From: an uncultured Clostridia bacterium
Lineage (GTDB): Bacteria > Bacillota > Clostridia > Oscillospirales > Acutalibacteraceae
Assembly (NCBI GenBank): GCA_947630285.1
Contig: CANRHD010000012.1
Span: forward strand, 1 to 63,425
Reading direction: 5' to 3'
Length of the DNA stretch: 63,425 bases
Positions 1 through 9,973 of the stretch are shown here, one piece after another. The notes beneath the pieces are model-generated. The model worked only from the letters and a program-made list of their open reading frames with translations, was not told the origin of the DNA and ran no database searches. Position numbers and translations under genes: made by a program. Position 1 is the first letter of the stretch; every line of letters starts with the position of its first letter.

Positions 1-2
1 CA

Positions 3-296
3 GCCGAAAAAGAACAGCCTATCGGTTTGTGGGGACAGCGACACTTGCGGTATCTGAAAGAATACCGCAGAAGTACCTACATAACGCTACTTTCAAGCGG
101 CAGACTGAACGCTTACCTTGCCGACATTGATAGACAGGCGCAGGAGCGTATGGAAAGGCTCACAGCGCAGATGAAACAGGCGCAGGGTATCACAGAGCAG
201 CTAAAGACGAAAAACGCTTTAGAATGGACACAGAGAATGAATAACATACGAGCGTGTGCAAAGGAGATTATAGAAAAGGAAATCATCTTTGCATAA
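3..296 (+). CDS. tnpV: TnpV-family transposon-encoded protein, 5' end cut by window
   Basis: The frame is open from the left edge, so the N-terminus lies outside the window; about 97 residues are visible. They include WGQRHLRYLKEYR, a YLADIDRQA stretch and a C-terminal QRMNNIRACAKEII segment, which are hallmarks of TnpV, a small protein of about 120 residues carried by transposons and integrative elements of Firmicutes. Its biochemical role is not known to me. An internal TTG at 27 is in frame, but the similarity continues upstream of it, so it is not the real start. The gene marks the edge of a mobile element; the next genes (LytTR, DUF3021, KTR protein) are typical cargo. Confidence 0.85.
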   Translation, partial: AEKEQPIGLWGQRHLRYLKEYRRSTYITLLSSGRLNAYLADIDRQAQERMERLTAQMKQAQGITEQLKTKNALEWTQRMNNIRACAKEIIEKEIIFA

Positions 297-464
297 TTAC
301 AGAAAGGCGGCAGAGAAAAATCTTTGCCGCTATTCCGATTAAGAACTCAGAACGGATTTTTGACCAGTTGTGTTTTGAAATCAACCAACTATCGCAAATT
401 CATTGAAACTATTATCTGCTTTCCTTATAATGGCATTGTAAGGAAAAAGAAAGAGGTGATTATC

Positions 465-905
465 ATGCAGGTCGAAATTAAAATTGACAGTTCATATATC
501 GACCCCAAAGTAATCATACTGACTGCTTCAATGACAGAAGATGTGAGCAACATTGTAAAAAAACTTTCAGAAGATGCCTCACAAATAATTTCTGGACATA
601 AAGATGAAAAAATTGAAATATTGGAACAGACAGATTTGATTCGTATTTATACAAATTCTGGAAAAGTCTTTGCAGTTACTAACAAAGGGGAATATATTCT
701 TCGGCTTAGGTTATATGAGATAGAAAATCGATTACCCTCTAATCAATTTATTCGTATATCAAATTCGGAAATTATTAACTTAAAAAAAGTCAATAATTTT
801 GACTTGAGTTTTACAGGTACAATTTGCGTTAAATTATCAAATGGAATAACAACATATGTATCCAGACGCTATGTTCCAAAACTAAAAAAGATATTAGGAA
901 TATGA
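465..905 (+). CDS. LytTR-domain DNA-binding transcriptional regulator
   Basis: A protein of 146 residues. The C-terminal half (from about residue 50) reads as a LytTR DNA-binding domain: a DLIRIYTNSGKVFAV strand pair, then the conserved RLRLYEIENRLPSNQFIRISNS region and a final SRRYVPKLKKIL segment. The N-terminal 45 residues are short and carry no receiver domain, so this is a stand-alone LytTR regulator. The start at 465 is chosen because AAGAGGTGAT lies just upstream; the frame is open further upstream to 324 but without a ribosome site. It sits 10 bases before a DUF3021 membrane protein, a recurring Firmicute pair in which the membrane protein probably modulates the regulator (inference). 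Confidence 0.85.
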   Translation: MQVEIKIDSSYIDPKVIILTASMTEDVSNIVKKLSEDASQIISGHKDEKIEILEQTDLIRIYTNSGKVFAVTNKGEYILRLRLYEIENRLPSNQFIRISNSEIINLKKVNNFDLSFTGTICVKLSNGITTYVSRRYVPKLKKILGI

Positions 906-915
906 GGTGAATGTT

Positions 916-1386
916 ATGAAAAAGAAAATTATTAAGCGTAGTCTTTTGGGTTTTCCACTCGGAATTACAATGGGCTATTTGATTACTATCTTGATTTCTC
1001 TTGGTTGGGCAAATGGATATTACTCGCCTTGTGTCCCCGAACTCATATCACTTATGGGAAATGAAATCAATGCTGTCATTTTTCAAACAATTCTTTGTGG
1101 AATATTAGGTGTGGGATTTGCGGCAAGTTCAGTAATATGGGAAATGGATAGTTGGAGTATTGTAAAGCAGACAGGAATTTACTTTTCAATTATTTCAGTA
1201 ATAATGCTGCCAATCGCTTATTTTGCATATTGGATGGAACATAGTGTAGTTGGATTTCTAATTTATTTTGGGATTTTCGCTTTAATTTTTGTAGTTATAT
1301 GGATAATACAGTTTGGTATAGGCAGATATAATGTAAGAAAAATGAATGAGAAATTGTCTCAAGCGAAGGATAATAGAAATGAGTAG
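916..1386 (+). CDS. DUF3021-family membrane protein, partner of the LytTR regulator
   Basis: A protein of 156 residues with four hydrophobic segments at roughly residues 10-30, 55-75, 85-108 and 115-138, matching the four-helix DUF3021 family usually encoded next to LytTR regulators. The start is set at the ATG at 916 because GAGGTGA lies six bases before it; a GTG at 907 is in frame but falls inside that ribosome site. The gene follows the regulator by 10 bases and its stop overlaps the start of the next small gene, so the three are probably co-transcribed. The function is unknown; a role in sensing or controlling LytTR activity is inferred from the pairing only. Confidence 0.8.
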   Translation: MKKKIIKRSLLGFPLGITMGYLITILISLGWANGYYSPCVPELISLMGNEINAVIFQTILCGILGVGFAASSVIWEMDSWSIVKQTGIYFSIISVIMLPIAYFAYWMEHSVVGFLIYFGIFALIFVVIWIIQFGIGRYNVRKMNEKLSQAKDNRNE

Positions 1387-1546
1387 GCAACAATGGATAC
1401 TGTGTCCTATCTGCGGCAATAAAACTCGGATAATGATACGGGAAGATACAGAATTAAGAAACTTTCCTCTATATTGTCAAAAGTGCAAAAAGGAAACAAT
1501 CATCAATGCTCAGGATATGAAAGTCACGCTTGCAGAACACAAATAA
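1379..1546 (+). CDS. Cysteine-rich KTR-domain small protein
   Basis: A protein of 55 residues with two CxxC pairs (CPIC near residue 9 and CQKC near residue 33), the KTR triplet after the first pair, and the FPLYCQKCKKE stretch typical of the cysteine-rich KTR family found on Firmicute mobile elements. The four cysteines probably bind one zinc ion. The ATG at 1379 overlaps the stop of the DUF3021 gene by 8 bases, which points to translational coupling. The molecular role is unknown. Confidence 0.75.
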   Translation: MSRQQWILCPICGNKTRIMIREDTELRNFPLYCQKCKKETIINAQDMKVTLAEHK

Positions 1547-1611
1547 AATTTTATGTATGCCGGCTTTGTCAAGAAAAGTGTGTAAGTTTTTTAATAAATC
1601 AGATAAGTTAT

Positions 1612-1668
1612 GTTTTTGTCCGCCTTTGGGGTGGGAGCGTAGCGGAACTAAAAAAGGCGGACAAAAAC
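1612..1668 (-). terminator. Perfect 15-bp hairpin downstream of the transposase remnant
   Basis: GTTTTTGTCCGCCTT (1612-1626) pairs perfectly with 1654-1668 around a 27-nt loop. It lies directly 3' of the IS256 transposase remnant and ends in T-rich sequence when read on the minus strand, so it fits the element's own terminator. The GGCGGAC core is also a module of the dispersed repeat family in this window. Confidence 0.5.
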
Positions 1669-1672
1669 GGCG

Positions 1673-1993
1673 TTAGATTAAGTGCTCGTATTTCTCGATA
1701 CGGGCCTTAATTTTATCGTCGGTTGAGAGTTGATTTCTGACCATTGCCCAGTTTTGAACCTTGCTGCCGTTCCATTTTTTGTAGAGTTCGGTAATTCGCA
1801 GATAGAGCAATTTAAGGAGCGCATTTTCGTTCGGGAAGGCGCCTTTTTTAGTCACCTTTCTGAAACTGGAATTGACACTCTCAACAGCATTTGTAGTGTA
1901 CATAACCCTACGGACTTCACTGCCGTAATCGAAAAGCTGCTCAACATAGCTGAAATTTCGTTTCCATACATCGACAGCGCCGGGATACGAGAA
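1673..1993 (-). pseudogene. IS256-family transposase, C-terminal remnant
   Basis: Read on the minus strand, the frame gives a segment beginning YPGAVDVWKRNFSYVEQL, then VMYTTNAVESVNSSFRK, then KKGAFPNENALLKLLYL. These match the C-terminal part of IS256/Mutator transposases, including the YTTNAIES signature and the last catalytic region. A full-length member is about 390-410 residues; here only about 105 codons survive and the upstream part is deleted, with the element's right end directly adjoining. The first in-frame ATG is at 1903, but homology extends to about 1990. Not functional. Confidence 0.85.
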
Positions 1994-2084
1994 TGTAAAC
2001 TAAAGTGTGTAAGTAAGAAAAACAGCTTGCACACTTTTTCATATTTGGAGAAGTGTGCTACAATGAAAGAAAGGACAAAAAGGA

Positions 2085-2345
2085 ATGAAGGAAATGGCAA
2101 AGAAAAAGGGAACCCCCGGCGAGGGTTCCCCACCGCAAAACAGTCCACCGGACTGTTTTGCGCCCCTCCTGCGCTTTTTTGAGTATAAGAATTTCGCAGT
2201 CTGCGGACTGCGACGGTGGCGTTGCCCCTCGACCATTACCCTTTTGTCCGCTTCGCAGACATTTCCCCTGACAAGGGAATCTCCTTTTGAAAAAGGCGGC
2301 CGAAAACTTTTGGATATTTTGCTATCACAAAACAGTTTATCGACA
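2085..2345 (+). repeat. Dispersed modular palindromic repeat, copy 1
   Basis: A roughly 260-base non-coding unit built from successive palindromes: GGAACCC/GGGTTCC, AAAACAGTC/GACTGTTTT, GCAGTC/GACTGC, a TTTTGAAAAAGGCGG arm, then a tail with TGCTATCACAAAACAGTTTA. Related units occur at 18165-18292 (inverted), 31540-31625 (inverted) and 61440-61735 (same orientation), with fragments near 38753 and 59578. Short reading frames inside it shift with the palindromes and look spurious. Confidence 0.75.
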
Positions 2346-2398
2346 GGCTGAAAAGCTCCCCTTTGCGGAGAGCTTTTTGTTTATCATTAACTTAATTT

Positions 2399-3001
2399 CT
2401 ACTGTTTATTTGTATCAATGTTATAGGTTTTTAAAATTCCCTCGGCTATTTCCCGTTTGGTAACGCACTTGTCCATGGCCTGCTTCTCAATATACCTGTG
2501 GGCGTCGGGCTCCGACATTTTAAGGCTGTCGATAAGCAGCCACTTTGCCCTGTTTATTATTCTTATTTCCTCCATTTTTTCCTCAATGGACAGAACCTTG
2601 CTTTCGGGAAGCCTTATGCGCTCCCTTGTGACCGCCATCCATTTAAGCGACTGCGACAGCACGGAGGGCGAGGTCGGCTTTGAAAGCGTAAATATACCGT
2701 AGCGCAAAACCTTTTCGTGTACCTCTTCGTGGAGCTCCGATTTAACTATAAAAAGGCAAATTGCCCTTTGGCTCTGCGAGGAGTCTATTACAAACTTAAT
2801 GCCGAATTCGTCGGTAAGCGGCGAATTGACTATTATAAAATCAAAGGAATTTTCAAGCACCGCCCTTTTTGCCGCCGCAATGTTTTTAACAAAGGTGACG
2901 GGCGAGCAATGGTTATCGGAAAGCAGAGGCTTCATTATAAGGTCAAATTTCTCCGAGGACGAAACTATAAGGGTTTTATATTCATTGCTGTCAAAGATCA
3001 T
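2399..3001 (-). CDS. ANTAR-domain response regulator, probable antiterminator for nitrogen genes
   Basis: A protein of 200 residues. Residues 9-120 fold as a receiver-like domain and residues about 137-191 (EEKMEEIRIINRAKWLLIDSL and onward) as an ANTAR RNA-binding domain. The receiver is atypical: the acidic pair after the first strand is replaced by SSS, and the position of the phospho-aspartate is Asn59 (FIIVNSP), although Lys108 of the KP motif remains. Phosphorylation at the usual site is therefore unlikely. The gene follows glnA by 39 bases in the same direction, with GGAGG before its ATG. ANTAR proteins bind paired hairpins in nascent mRNA to prevent termination, and clostridial members are linked to nitrogen genes, which fits the neighbours (inference). 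Confidence 0.85.
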   Translation of the reverse strand: MIFDSNEYKTLIVSSSEKFDLIMKPLLSDNHCSPVTFVKNIAAAKRAVLENSFDFIIVNSPLTDEFGIKFVIDSSQSQRAICLFIVKSELHEEVHEKVLRYGIFTLSKPTSPSVLSQSLKWMAVTRERIRLPESKVLSIEEKMEEIRIINRAKWLLIDSLKMSEPDAHRYIEKQAMDKCVTKREIAEGILKTYNIDTNKQ

Positions 3002-3040
3002 AAAGCTTCATCCTCCTTTCACAATTACGGTTAATTATAT

Positions 3041-4249
3041 TCAGCCGCAATAGGCGTTAATCATCATTTCGGGCAAATGCTCTTTAATAAATTCGCTGTT
3101 TTTGGCAAGCTTCCTCGCCTCTTCCCTGTTCGTTGGCAGCCGTTTAAACTGCGATAAAACAGCTTCGTCGGCTTTGTAGAGATTAATATCCGCCGCCTTG
3201 GGAAGCTCAAGCTTGTTTTCTATTCCGTAAAGGCCGGCGTATATGAGCAAGGCGTATGCAAGATAGGGGTTTGCGCTCGGGTCGGGAGAACGAAGCTCCG
3301 CACGCCTGTATTCGCCGTATGCCGCAGGTATGCGTACAAGCTGGGAACGGTTTTCGCTTGACCACGAAACATATCCCGGCGCTTTGTGGTTGCCGAGCCT
3401 GTCATAGGATTTTTCCTCGGGATTTAAGAACGCCGTCATTTCCGGAATTTTGTCAAGTATGCCGGCAATCATATTGTCCATGGGAGAGCTTCCGTCCCTG
3501 CCCTTTACGGACATATTAATATGCAGTCCGTTGCCGGGCGCAGCGTCGAGAGGCTTGGGCGAAAAATCGGCGCACAGCCCGTTGCCCGAAACGACAGCCT
3601 TTACAACATTTACAAACGCAACCGCATTGTCGGCGGCGGAAAGGGCGTCGGAATATCTGAAATCTATCTCGTTCTGCCCGGGTCCCTCCTCGTGGTGAGA
3701 GCCCTCGGGGCGAATACCCATTTGCTCAAGCGTGAGGCAAATTTCTCTCCTTACATTTTCGCCCTTGTCGTCGGGCGCTATATCCATATATCCGGCACGG
3801 TCGTAAGGCACCTTTGTAGCCTCGCCGTCCTCGTCGAGCTTAAACAGGTAAAATTCCATTTCGGAGCCGAAGTAGAAAGTATAGCCGGCTTTTTTGGCAG
3901 TCTCGACCGCATTTATGAGTATGCTTCTCGCATCGTTCTCAAAAACCGTTCCGTCAGGATAGGTCACGGTGCAGAACATTCTGACAACCCGTCCGTGCTC
4001 CGGCCGCCACGGCAAAATTGACAGGGTATCGGGTTCGGGGTGCAGGAACAAATCGGAATGGATTTCCCCTCCGAAGCCTGCGATGGCAGAGGCGTCTATC
4101 CCTATGCCGTATTCAAACACCCGTTGAAGCTCATCGGGCATTATTGAAATATTCTTCTGCCTGCCGAAAACATCGCAAAACGCAAGGCGGATGAACTTGA
4201 CATCCTCCTCGTTTACAAACTGTAAAACCTCTTGCTTGGTATATTTCAT
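3041..4249 (-). CDS. glnA: Glutamine synthetase, type I, short form
   Basis: Makes glutamine from glutamate, ammonia and ATP. The 402-residue protein shows the GSI beta-grasp N-terminus (FCDVFGRQKNI), the metal-ligand region FYFGSEMEFYLF, the EGPGQNEIDFRYSDAL segment, GNGLHINMS, and the C-terminal RSPDPSANPYLAYA segment. It is shorter than the usual 440-residue GSI-alpha enzymes. The start at 4249 is preferred (AAGGCGGG ribosome site, MKYTKQEV start); an in-frame ATG 13 codons upstream has no ribosome site. It is divergent from gdhA and co-directional with the ANTAR gene. A second, unrelated glutamine synthetase (type III) lies 1.8 kb away. Confidence 0.93.
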   Translation of the reverse strand: MKYTKQEVLQFVNEEDVKFIRLAFCDVFGRQKNISIMPDELQRVFEYGIGIDASAIAGFGGEIHSDLFLHPEPDTLSILPWRPEHGRVVRMFCTVTYPDGTVFENDARSILINAVETAKKAGYTFYFGSEMEFYLFKLDEDGEATKVPYDRAGYMDIAPDDKGENVRREICLTLEQMGIRPEGSHHEEGPGQNEIDFRYSDALSAADNAVAFVNVVKAVVSGNGLCADFSPKPLDAAPGNGLHINMSVKGRDGSSPMDNMIAGILDKIPEMTAFLNPEEKSYDRLGNHKAPGYVSWSSENRSQLVRIPAAYGEYRRAELRSPDPSANPYLAYALLIYAGLYGIENKLELPKAADINLYKADEAVLSQFKRLPTNREEARKLAKNSEFIKEHLPEMMINAYCG

Positions 4250-4299
4250 AACCGACCCGCCTTTCATATACATTAATATATACCGCAAAATAATAAACT

Positions 4300-4336
4300 A
4301 AAAAGGCACTCATTCCCGTACAGCCAACGCCGTACC
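4300..4336 (-). promoter_or_regulatory. Possible attenuator hairpin in the glnA leader
   Basis: On the minus strand, GGTAC (4336-4332) can pair with GTGCC (4309-4305, one G-U pair), followed by five T. It lies between the glnA promoter and the gene, where an ANTAR-controlled terminator would be expected. The stem is only 5 bp with a long loop, so the call is weak. Confidence 0.3.
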
Positions 4337-4364
4337 GAAAAATGAACACCCCCTGTTTTTTTAG

Positions 4365-4394
4365 ATTATACAATAATTGATATATTATTGTCAA
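4365..4394 (-). promoter_or_regulatory. SigA-type promoter of glnA
   Basis: Read on the minus strand: TTGACA (4394-4389), 18-nt spacer, TATAAT (4370-4365), both boxes perfect. It faces away from the gdhA promoter in the same intergenic region and leaves a leader of about 110 bases before the glnA start. Confidence 0.8.
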
Positions 4395-4453
4395 TAATTA
4401 CACTTGGTACAAAAAAACATCAAAATCGGCATATAATTTTGTAATATTTATGC

Positions 4454-4482
4454 TTGACATAATTTTTTGTCGGTTGTATAAT
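4454..4482 (+). promoter_or_regulatory. SigA-type promoter of gdhA
   Basis: TTGACA (4454-4459), 17-nt spacer, TATAAT (4477-4482), a perfect consensus. Transcription should begin near 4489, only about 13 bases before a terminator hairpin, so the promoter is paired with an attenuation site. Confidence 0.85.
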
Positions 4483-4501
4483 CATTCTCAATGAGGCAAT
4501 G

Positions 4502-5914
<1,413 letters not shown>

Positions 5915-5944
5915 TCCGCAGGGCTTAAATTGTTAATTTAATAA

Positions 5945-6000
5945 AAAGGCAATGGCGCTTTTAATTGATTTTAATAAGTGCCGTTGCCTTTAATTTTTTT
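5945..6000 (+). terminator. Terminator between gdhA and glnN, possible attenuator of glnN
   Basis: AAAGGCAATGGCGCTT (5945-5960) pairs with 5976-5991 as a 16-bp stem with two G-U pairs, followed by AATTTTTTT. It ends 18 bases before the glnN start. Its 5' arm contains AGGCAATGG, a 9-mer also present immediately upstream of the gdhA terminator (4494-4502), which suggests common control of the two genes. No separate promoter for glnN was recognised. Confidence 0.75.
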
Positions 6001-6018
6001 AAAAGAGGATGATAAATT

Positions 6019-8115
6019 ATGAAAAGCGTACCCGAAAGCTTCGCAAGCATGGTATTCGATGACAGAGTTATGAAAGCAACTCTCTCGGCCGAGGTTTACA
6101 GCTCATTGAGAAAGACTATCGACGAGGGCGCTAAGCTTGACATAAGCGTGGCAAATTCGGTTGCAACCGCAATGAAAGACTGGGCGGTAAGCAAGGGCGC
6201 AACTCATTATACGCACTGGTTTCAGCCTTTAACGGGAATTACCGCCGAAAAGCATGACAGCTTTATATCCCCATCGCCCGACGGCGGCGTAATTATGGAA
6301 TTTTCGGGCAAGGAGCTGATAAAGGGCGAACCCGACGCTTCCTCGTTCCCCTCAGGCGGACTGCGTGCAACATTTGAGGCGAGAGGCTATACAGCCTGGG
6401 ACCCCACTTCTTATGCCTTTATCAAAGGTAAAACTCTTTGTATTCCGACAGCCTTCTGCTCATACGGAAGCGAGGCTCTTGATAAAAAGACTCCCCTTCT
6501 GCGTTCTATGGAGGCGCTCAATGTTCAGGCGCTGAGAATACTCAGGCTCTTCGGCCACGACGATGTTAAATGCGTGCGTACTTCCGTAGGCCCGGAGCAG
6601 GAATACTTCCTCATCACCAAGGAAATGTACGACAAACGCCCCGATCTGCGCTTTACGGGCAGAACCCTTTTCGGCTCAAAGCCTCCCAAGGGTCAGGAAA
6701 TGGACGATCACTATTTCGGCGTTATAAAGCCGAAGGTTGAAGAATATATGGAAGACCTCAACGCAGAGCTTTGGAAGCTCGGCATACTCGCAAAGACCGA
6801 GCACAACGAGGTAGCCCCGGCTCAGCACGAATTGGCTCCCATATACACAACCACAAACATAGCTACGGATCACAACCAGCTTACCATGGAAATTATGCAG
6901 AAGGTTGCCGCAAGGCACGGTCTGGTCTGCCTGCTCCACGAAAAGCCCTTTGCCGGCGTAAACGGAAGCGGCAAGCACAACAACTGGTCGATTTCCACCG
7001 ATACGGGCATTAACCTGCTCTCTCCCGGCGAAACGCCCTATGACAACGCCCAGTTCCTAATTTTCCTGTGCGCCGTAATTAAGGCGGTTGACGATTATCA
7101 GGACCTTTTGAGAATTGCCGTTGCAACAGCGGGAAACGATCACAGGCTCGGCGCAAACGAAGCTCCTCCCGCCGTTGTTTCGATGTTCCTCGGCGACGAG
7201 CTCAATGCGGTGCTCGAAGCTATCGAGACAGACACGCCCTATAAAAACTCGGAGAAAACCCAGTTAAAGCTCGGCGTTGATGTGCTTCCCAAGTTCAACA
7301 GGGATACAACAGACCGTAACCGTACTTCTCCGTTTGCATTTACGGGCAACAAATTCGAATTCCGTATGCTCGGCTCTGCCAACAGCATAGCCTGCACCAA
7401 CATAATGCTTAACTCCGCCGTTGCCGAAAGCCTTAAAATTTATGCCGACAGGCTTGAACAGGCCGACGACTTTAAAGCAAAGCTTCACGAGATGATACGC
7501 AAGACTATCAAGGATCACAAGAGGATTATTTTCAACGGCAACGGATATGACGACGCCTGGATTAAAGAGGCAACCGAAAAAAGAGGGCTTCTCAACTACC
7601 GCACAACTCCCGATGCAATTCCGCATCTGCTTGATAAAAAGAATGTTGAAATGCTCACTTCTCACAAGGTATTTACCGAGGCAGAGCTTCATTCCCGTCA
7701 CGAAATAACCCTTGAAAACTACTGCAAGACGGTTGTTATCGAGGCAAACACCATGGTAACCATGGCAAAGACGGAAATTTCACCGGCTATAGCAAAATAC
7801 ACCTCAAAGCTTGCCGATGCGGTCAACAGCAAAAAGGCGGCGGACAGCGGTATTTCATACGGCTATGAAACAAGCGTTATCAAAAAGCTTTCAATGCTCA
7901 ACGACGGCATTTCAATAAAGACTTCGGAGCTTGAGGACGCCCTTATAAAGCTTCAGGACGCCGAGGACATTGAGCAGGAGGGCTATGCAATCCGTGACAA
8001 TCTTCTTACAAAGATGAGCGAACTGCGTACTCTCTGCGACCAGGCGGAAACCATGACGGCCAAGGAATACTGGCCCTATCCGTCATATGGAGATCTGCTT
8101 TTCGGCGTTAAATAA
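6019..8115 (+). CDS. glnN: Glutamine synthetase, type III
   Basis: An ATP-dependent glutamine synthetase of the large GSIII class. The 698-residue length is normal for this class (about 690-730). Recognisable are the N-terminal [12 protein letters not shown] block, [39 protein letters not shown], the [11 protein letters not shown] metal-binding segment, [26 protein letters not shown], and the [13 protein letters not shown] segment. A GAGG ribosome site precedes the ATG. GSIII is common in Bacteroides and anaerobic Clostridia and is structurally distinct from GlnA, so this locus encodes both glutamine synthetase classes within 5 kb, with gdhA between them. Confidence 0.95.
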   Translation: MKSVPESFASMVFDDRVMKATLSAEVYSSLRKTIDEGAKLDISVANSVATAMKDWAVSKGATHYTHWFQPLTGITAEKHDSFISPSPDGGVIMEFSGKELIKGEPDASSFPSGGLRATFEARGYTAWDPTSYAFIKGKTLCIPTAFCSYGSEALDKKTPLLRSMEALNVQALRILRLFGHDDVKCVRTSVGPEQEYFLITKEMYDKRPDLRFTGRTLFGSKPPKGQEMDDHYFGVIKPKVEEYMEDLNAELWKLGILAKTEHNEVAPAQHELAPIYTTTNIATDHNQLTMEIMQKVAARHGLVCLLHEKPFAGVNGSGKHNNWSISTDTGINLLSPGETPYDNAQFLIFLCAVIKAVDDYQDLLRIAVATAGNDHRLGANEAPPAVVSMFLGDELNAVLEAIETDTPYKNSEKTQLKLGVDVLPKFNRDTTDRNRTSPFAFTGNKFEFRMLGSANSIACTNIMLNSAVAESLKIYADRLEQADDFKAKLHEMIRKTIKDHKRIIFNGNGYDDAWIKEATEKRGLLNYRTTPDAIPHLLDKKNVEMLTSHKVFTEAELHSRHEITLENYCKTVVIEANTMVTMAKTEISPAIAKYTSKLADAVNSKKAADSGISYGYETSVIKKLSMLNDGISIKTSELEDALIKLQDAEDIEQEGYAIRDNLLTKMSELRTLCDQAETMTAKEYWPYPSYGDLLFGVK

Positions 8116-8129
8116 ACAATTACAAAAGC

Positions 8130-8358
8130 GTTTGAGAAAAGACAAGTACCGGGATAAAACCGACCACAGAGAGTACTGTTGCTGAGAAAGTACGCCGGTC
8201 CCCCGGGAATAACACTTTTCGAGCTGCGAGCTGAAAGAATATATTTTAGTAAGCGAGCCGTAAGCCGCGCGTAAGACGGTAAAATCTAAATTTAGATTGA
8301 GTTAAAAAATAGGTGGCACAGCGAGAACAGCACTTGCCCTATTGAATGCTGATTTTTT
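8130..8358 (+). promoter_or_regulatory. T-box riboswitch, asparagine-specific, upstream of asnB
   Basis: The leader has the T-box layout. A Stem I region (about 8130-8240) contains AAC (8211-8213), the asparagine codon, in a specifier-loop position followed by A. The antiterminator at 8310-8343 contains the bulge TGGC (8314-8317), which pairs with the 3' GCCA end of a tRNA having discriminator G73, as tRNA-Asn has. Flanking arms ATAGG/CCTAT and GCGAG/CTTGC close the antiterminator. A competing hairpin CAGCA/TGCTG followed by TTTTTT (8353-8358) would be the terminator. Uncharged tRNA-Asn should raise expression of asnB and the purC-purF genes behind it. The precise 5' end was not determined. 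Confidence 0.85.
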
Positions 8359-8377
8359 ACCCAAGGAGGAAATTATT

Positions 8378-9958
8378 ATGTGTTCAATTATGGGCTACTG
8401 TAAAAGCGATGTCACCTTTGACACATTTAAAAAGGGCTTTGAAAAAACCGTTTCAAGAGGCCCGGACGACAGCAGAATTATAGATACGGGAAAGGGACTT
8501 TTGGGCTTTCACAGGCTTGCTATAATGGGCCTTACCGACGAGGGAATGCAGCCCTTTGAGTTTGAGGGCAGTTATGTTGTCTGCAACGGCGAAATATACG
8601 GCTTTCACAAATTAAAGCAGGAGCTTATCGAAAAGGGTTACAGCTTTTTAAGCGACAGCGACTGCGAAATTATCCTGCCGCTTTACAAAGAACTGGGAAC
8701 GGATATGTTTAAAATTCTTGACGCCGAGTTTGCCATGATAATCTACGACGGCAGGGAGGGCAAATACATAGCCGCAAGAGACCCCATAGGTATCCGTCCG
8801 CTTTACTACGGATATGACAAATCGGGGGCGGCTGTTTTTGCAAGCGAGGCCAAAAACCTTGTAGGGCTTGTAAATAAGGTTATGCCGTTTCCGCCCGGCT
8901 GTTACTATAAGGACGGGGAATTTGTCAGGTACTGCGACATAGCCGCCGTTGACGCCGTATGCACGGACAGCCTTGAAACCGTCTGCAAAAACATTCATGA
9001 CAAGCTTATTTCCGGCGTTAAAAAGAGAATGATCTCGGACGCAAAGATAGGCTATCTCCTTTCGGGAGGACTTGATTCTTCCCTTGTCTGCGCCATAGCC
9101 CAGCAAAACAGCAAAGAACCCATAAAAACCTTTGCGATAGGTATGAGCGAGGACGCAATAGACCTTAAATACGCAAAGCAGGTTGCCGATTACATAGGAA
9201 GCGACCACACGGAGGTTATAATCACAAGGGACGATGTCATCAACAGCCTTGAAACCGTTATCGCCCTGCTTGGCACATACGACATAACAACCATACGGGC
9301 AAGTATGGGTATGTATCTCGTGTGCAAATACATTCACGAAAATACGGATATAAGGGTTTTGCTCACCGGAGAAATATCAGATGAGCTTTTCGGATACAAA
9401 TATACCGACTTTGCCCCGAGCGCAGAGGCTTTCCAAAAGGAAGCGCAAAAGAGGGTCCGTGAGCTTCATATGTACGATGTGCTTCGTGCGGACCGCTGTA
9501 TTTCCGTAAACTCGCTCGAGGCGAGAGTTCCGTTCGGGGATTTGGATTTTGTAAAGTATGTTATGGCGGTTGACCCCGAAATGAAATTAAATAAATACAA
9601 CAAGGGCAAGTACCTTTTGCGTCACGCCTTTGAGGGCGATTATCTGCCCTACGATATACTGTACCGTGAAAAAGCGGCTTTTTCGGACGCAGTCGGACAT
9701 TCTATGGTTGACGACTTGAAATTATATGCACAACAGTGCTATAATGATGAAGAGTTTATAGCCATGTGCGACAAATATGCGTTTGCAAAACCGTTTACCA
9801 AAGAATCTCTGCTTTACAGAGAAATCTTTGAGAAGTACTACCCCGGTCAGGCAGAAATGGTTGTTGATTTTTGGATGCCCAACAAGGAATGGGAAGGCTG
9901 TGATGTAAATGACCCGTCTGCCCGTGTTTTGTCGAATTATGGCGAAAGCGGAAAATAA
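8378..9958 (+). CDS. asnB: Asparagine synthetase B, glutamine-hydrolysing
   Basis: Converts aspartate, glutamine and ATP to asparagine. The 526-residue protein begins MCSIMGYC; Cys2 becomes the N-terminal nucleophile of the class II glutaminase domain (residues 2 to about 190), so the start must be the ATG at 8378, which follows GGAGG. An in-frame ATG 12 codons upstream lies in the T-box terminator and is excluded. The synthetase domain has the PP-loop SGGLDSS (229-235) and the LTGEISDELFGYKY segment. The asparagine T-box upstream fits the product. purC follows after only 15 bases. Confidence 0.95.
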   Translation: MCSIMGYCKSDVTFDTFKKGFEKTVSRGPDDSRIIDTGKGLLGFHRLAIMGLTDEGMQPFEFEGSYVVCNGEIYGFHKLKQELIEKGYSFLSDSDCEIILPLYKELGTDMFKILDAEFAMIIYDGREGKYIAARDPIGIRPLYYGYDKSGAAVFASEAKNLVGLVNKVMPFPPGCYYKDGEFVRYCDIAAVDAVCTDSLETVCKNIHDKLISGVKKRMISDAKIGYLLSGGLDSSLVCAIAQQNSKEPIKTFAIGMSEDAIDLKYAKQVADYIGSDHTEVIITRDDVINSLETVIALLGTYDITTIRASMGMYLVCKYIHENTDIRVLLTGEISDELFGYKYTDFAPSAEAFQKEAQKRVRELHMYDVLRADRCISVNSLEARVPFGDLDFVKYVMAVDPEMKLNKYNKGKYLLRHAFEGDYLPYDILYREKAAFSDAVGHSMVDDLKLYAQQCYNDEEFIAMCDKYAFAKPFTKESLLYREIFEKYYPGQAEMVVDFWMPNKEWEGCDVNDPSARVLSNYGESGK

Positions 9959-9973
9959 AAAAGGAGATAAAAC

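Larger units (their letters stand above)
1574..2038. mobile_element. Remnant of an IS256-family insertion sequence with terminal inverted repeats
   Basis: The left end carries AAAAGTGTGTAAG (1574-1586). The right end carries CTTGCACACTTT (2026-2037), its near-perfect inverse complement with one mismatch. Between them lie the transposase 3' part on the minus strand and a strong hairpin. A second copy of the end motif, AAAGTGTGTAAG (2002-2013), sits just inside the right end, so the right end itself folds into a 12-bp hairpin. Only the last 100 or so transposase codons remain. The element is an internal-deletion derivative that cannot move on its own, though the ends could be mobilised by a full-length relative (inference). 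Confidence 0.6.

Noticed and set aside
1346-1378. Longer start for the KTR protein
   Set aside because: The extra codons lie inside the DUF3021 gene in another frame and have no ribosome site; family members start at the ATG used here.
2039-2236. Short frames within the dispersed repeat (also at 61480-61695)
   Set aside because: They run through palindromes in alternate frames, lack ribosome sites and differ between copies.
8648-9337. A 229-codon open frame antisense to asnB
   Set aside because: Complement of a conserved, complete asparagine synthetase gene; composition is that of a shadow frame.
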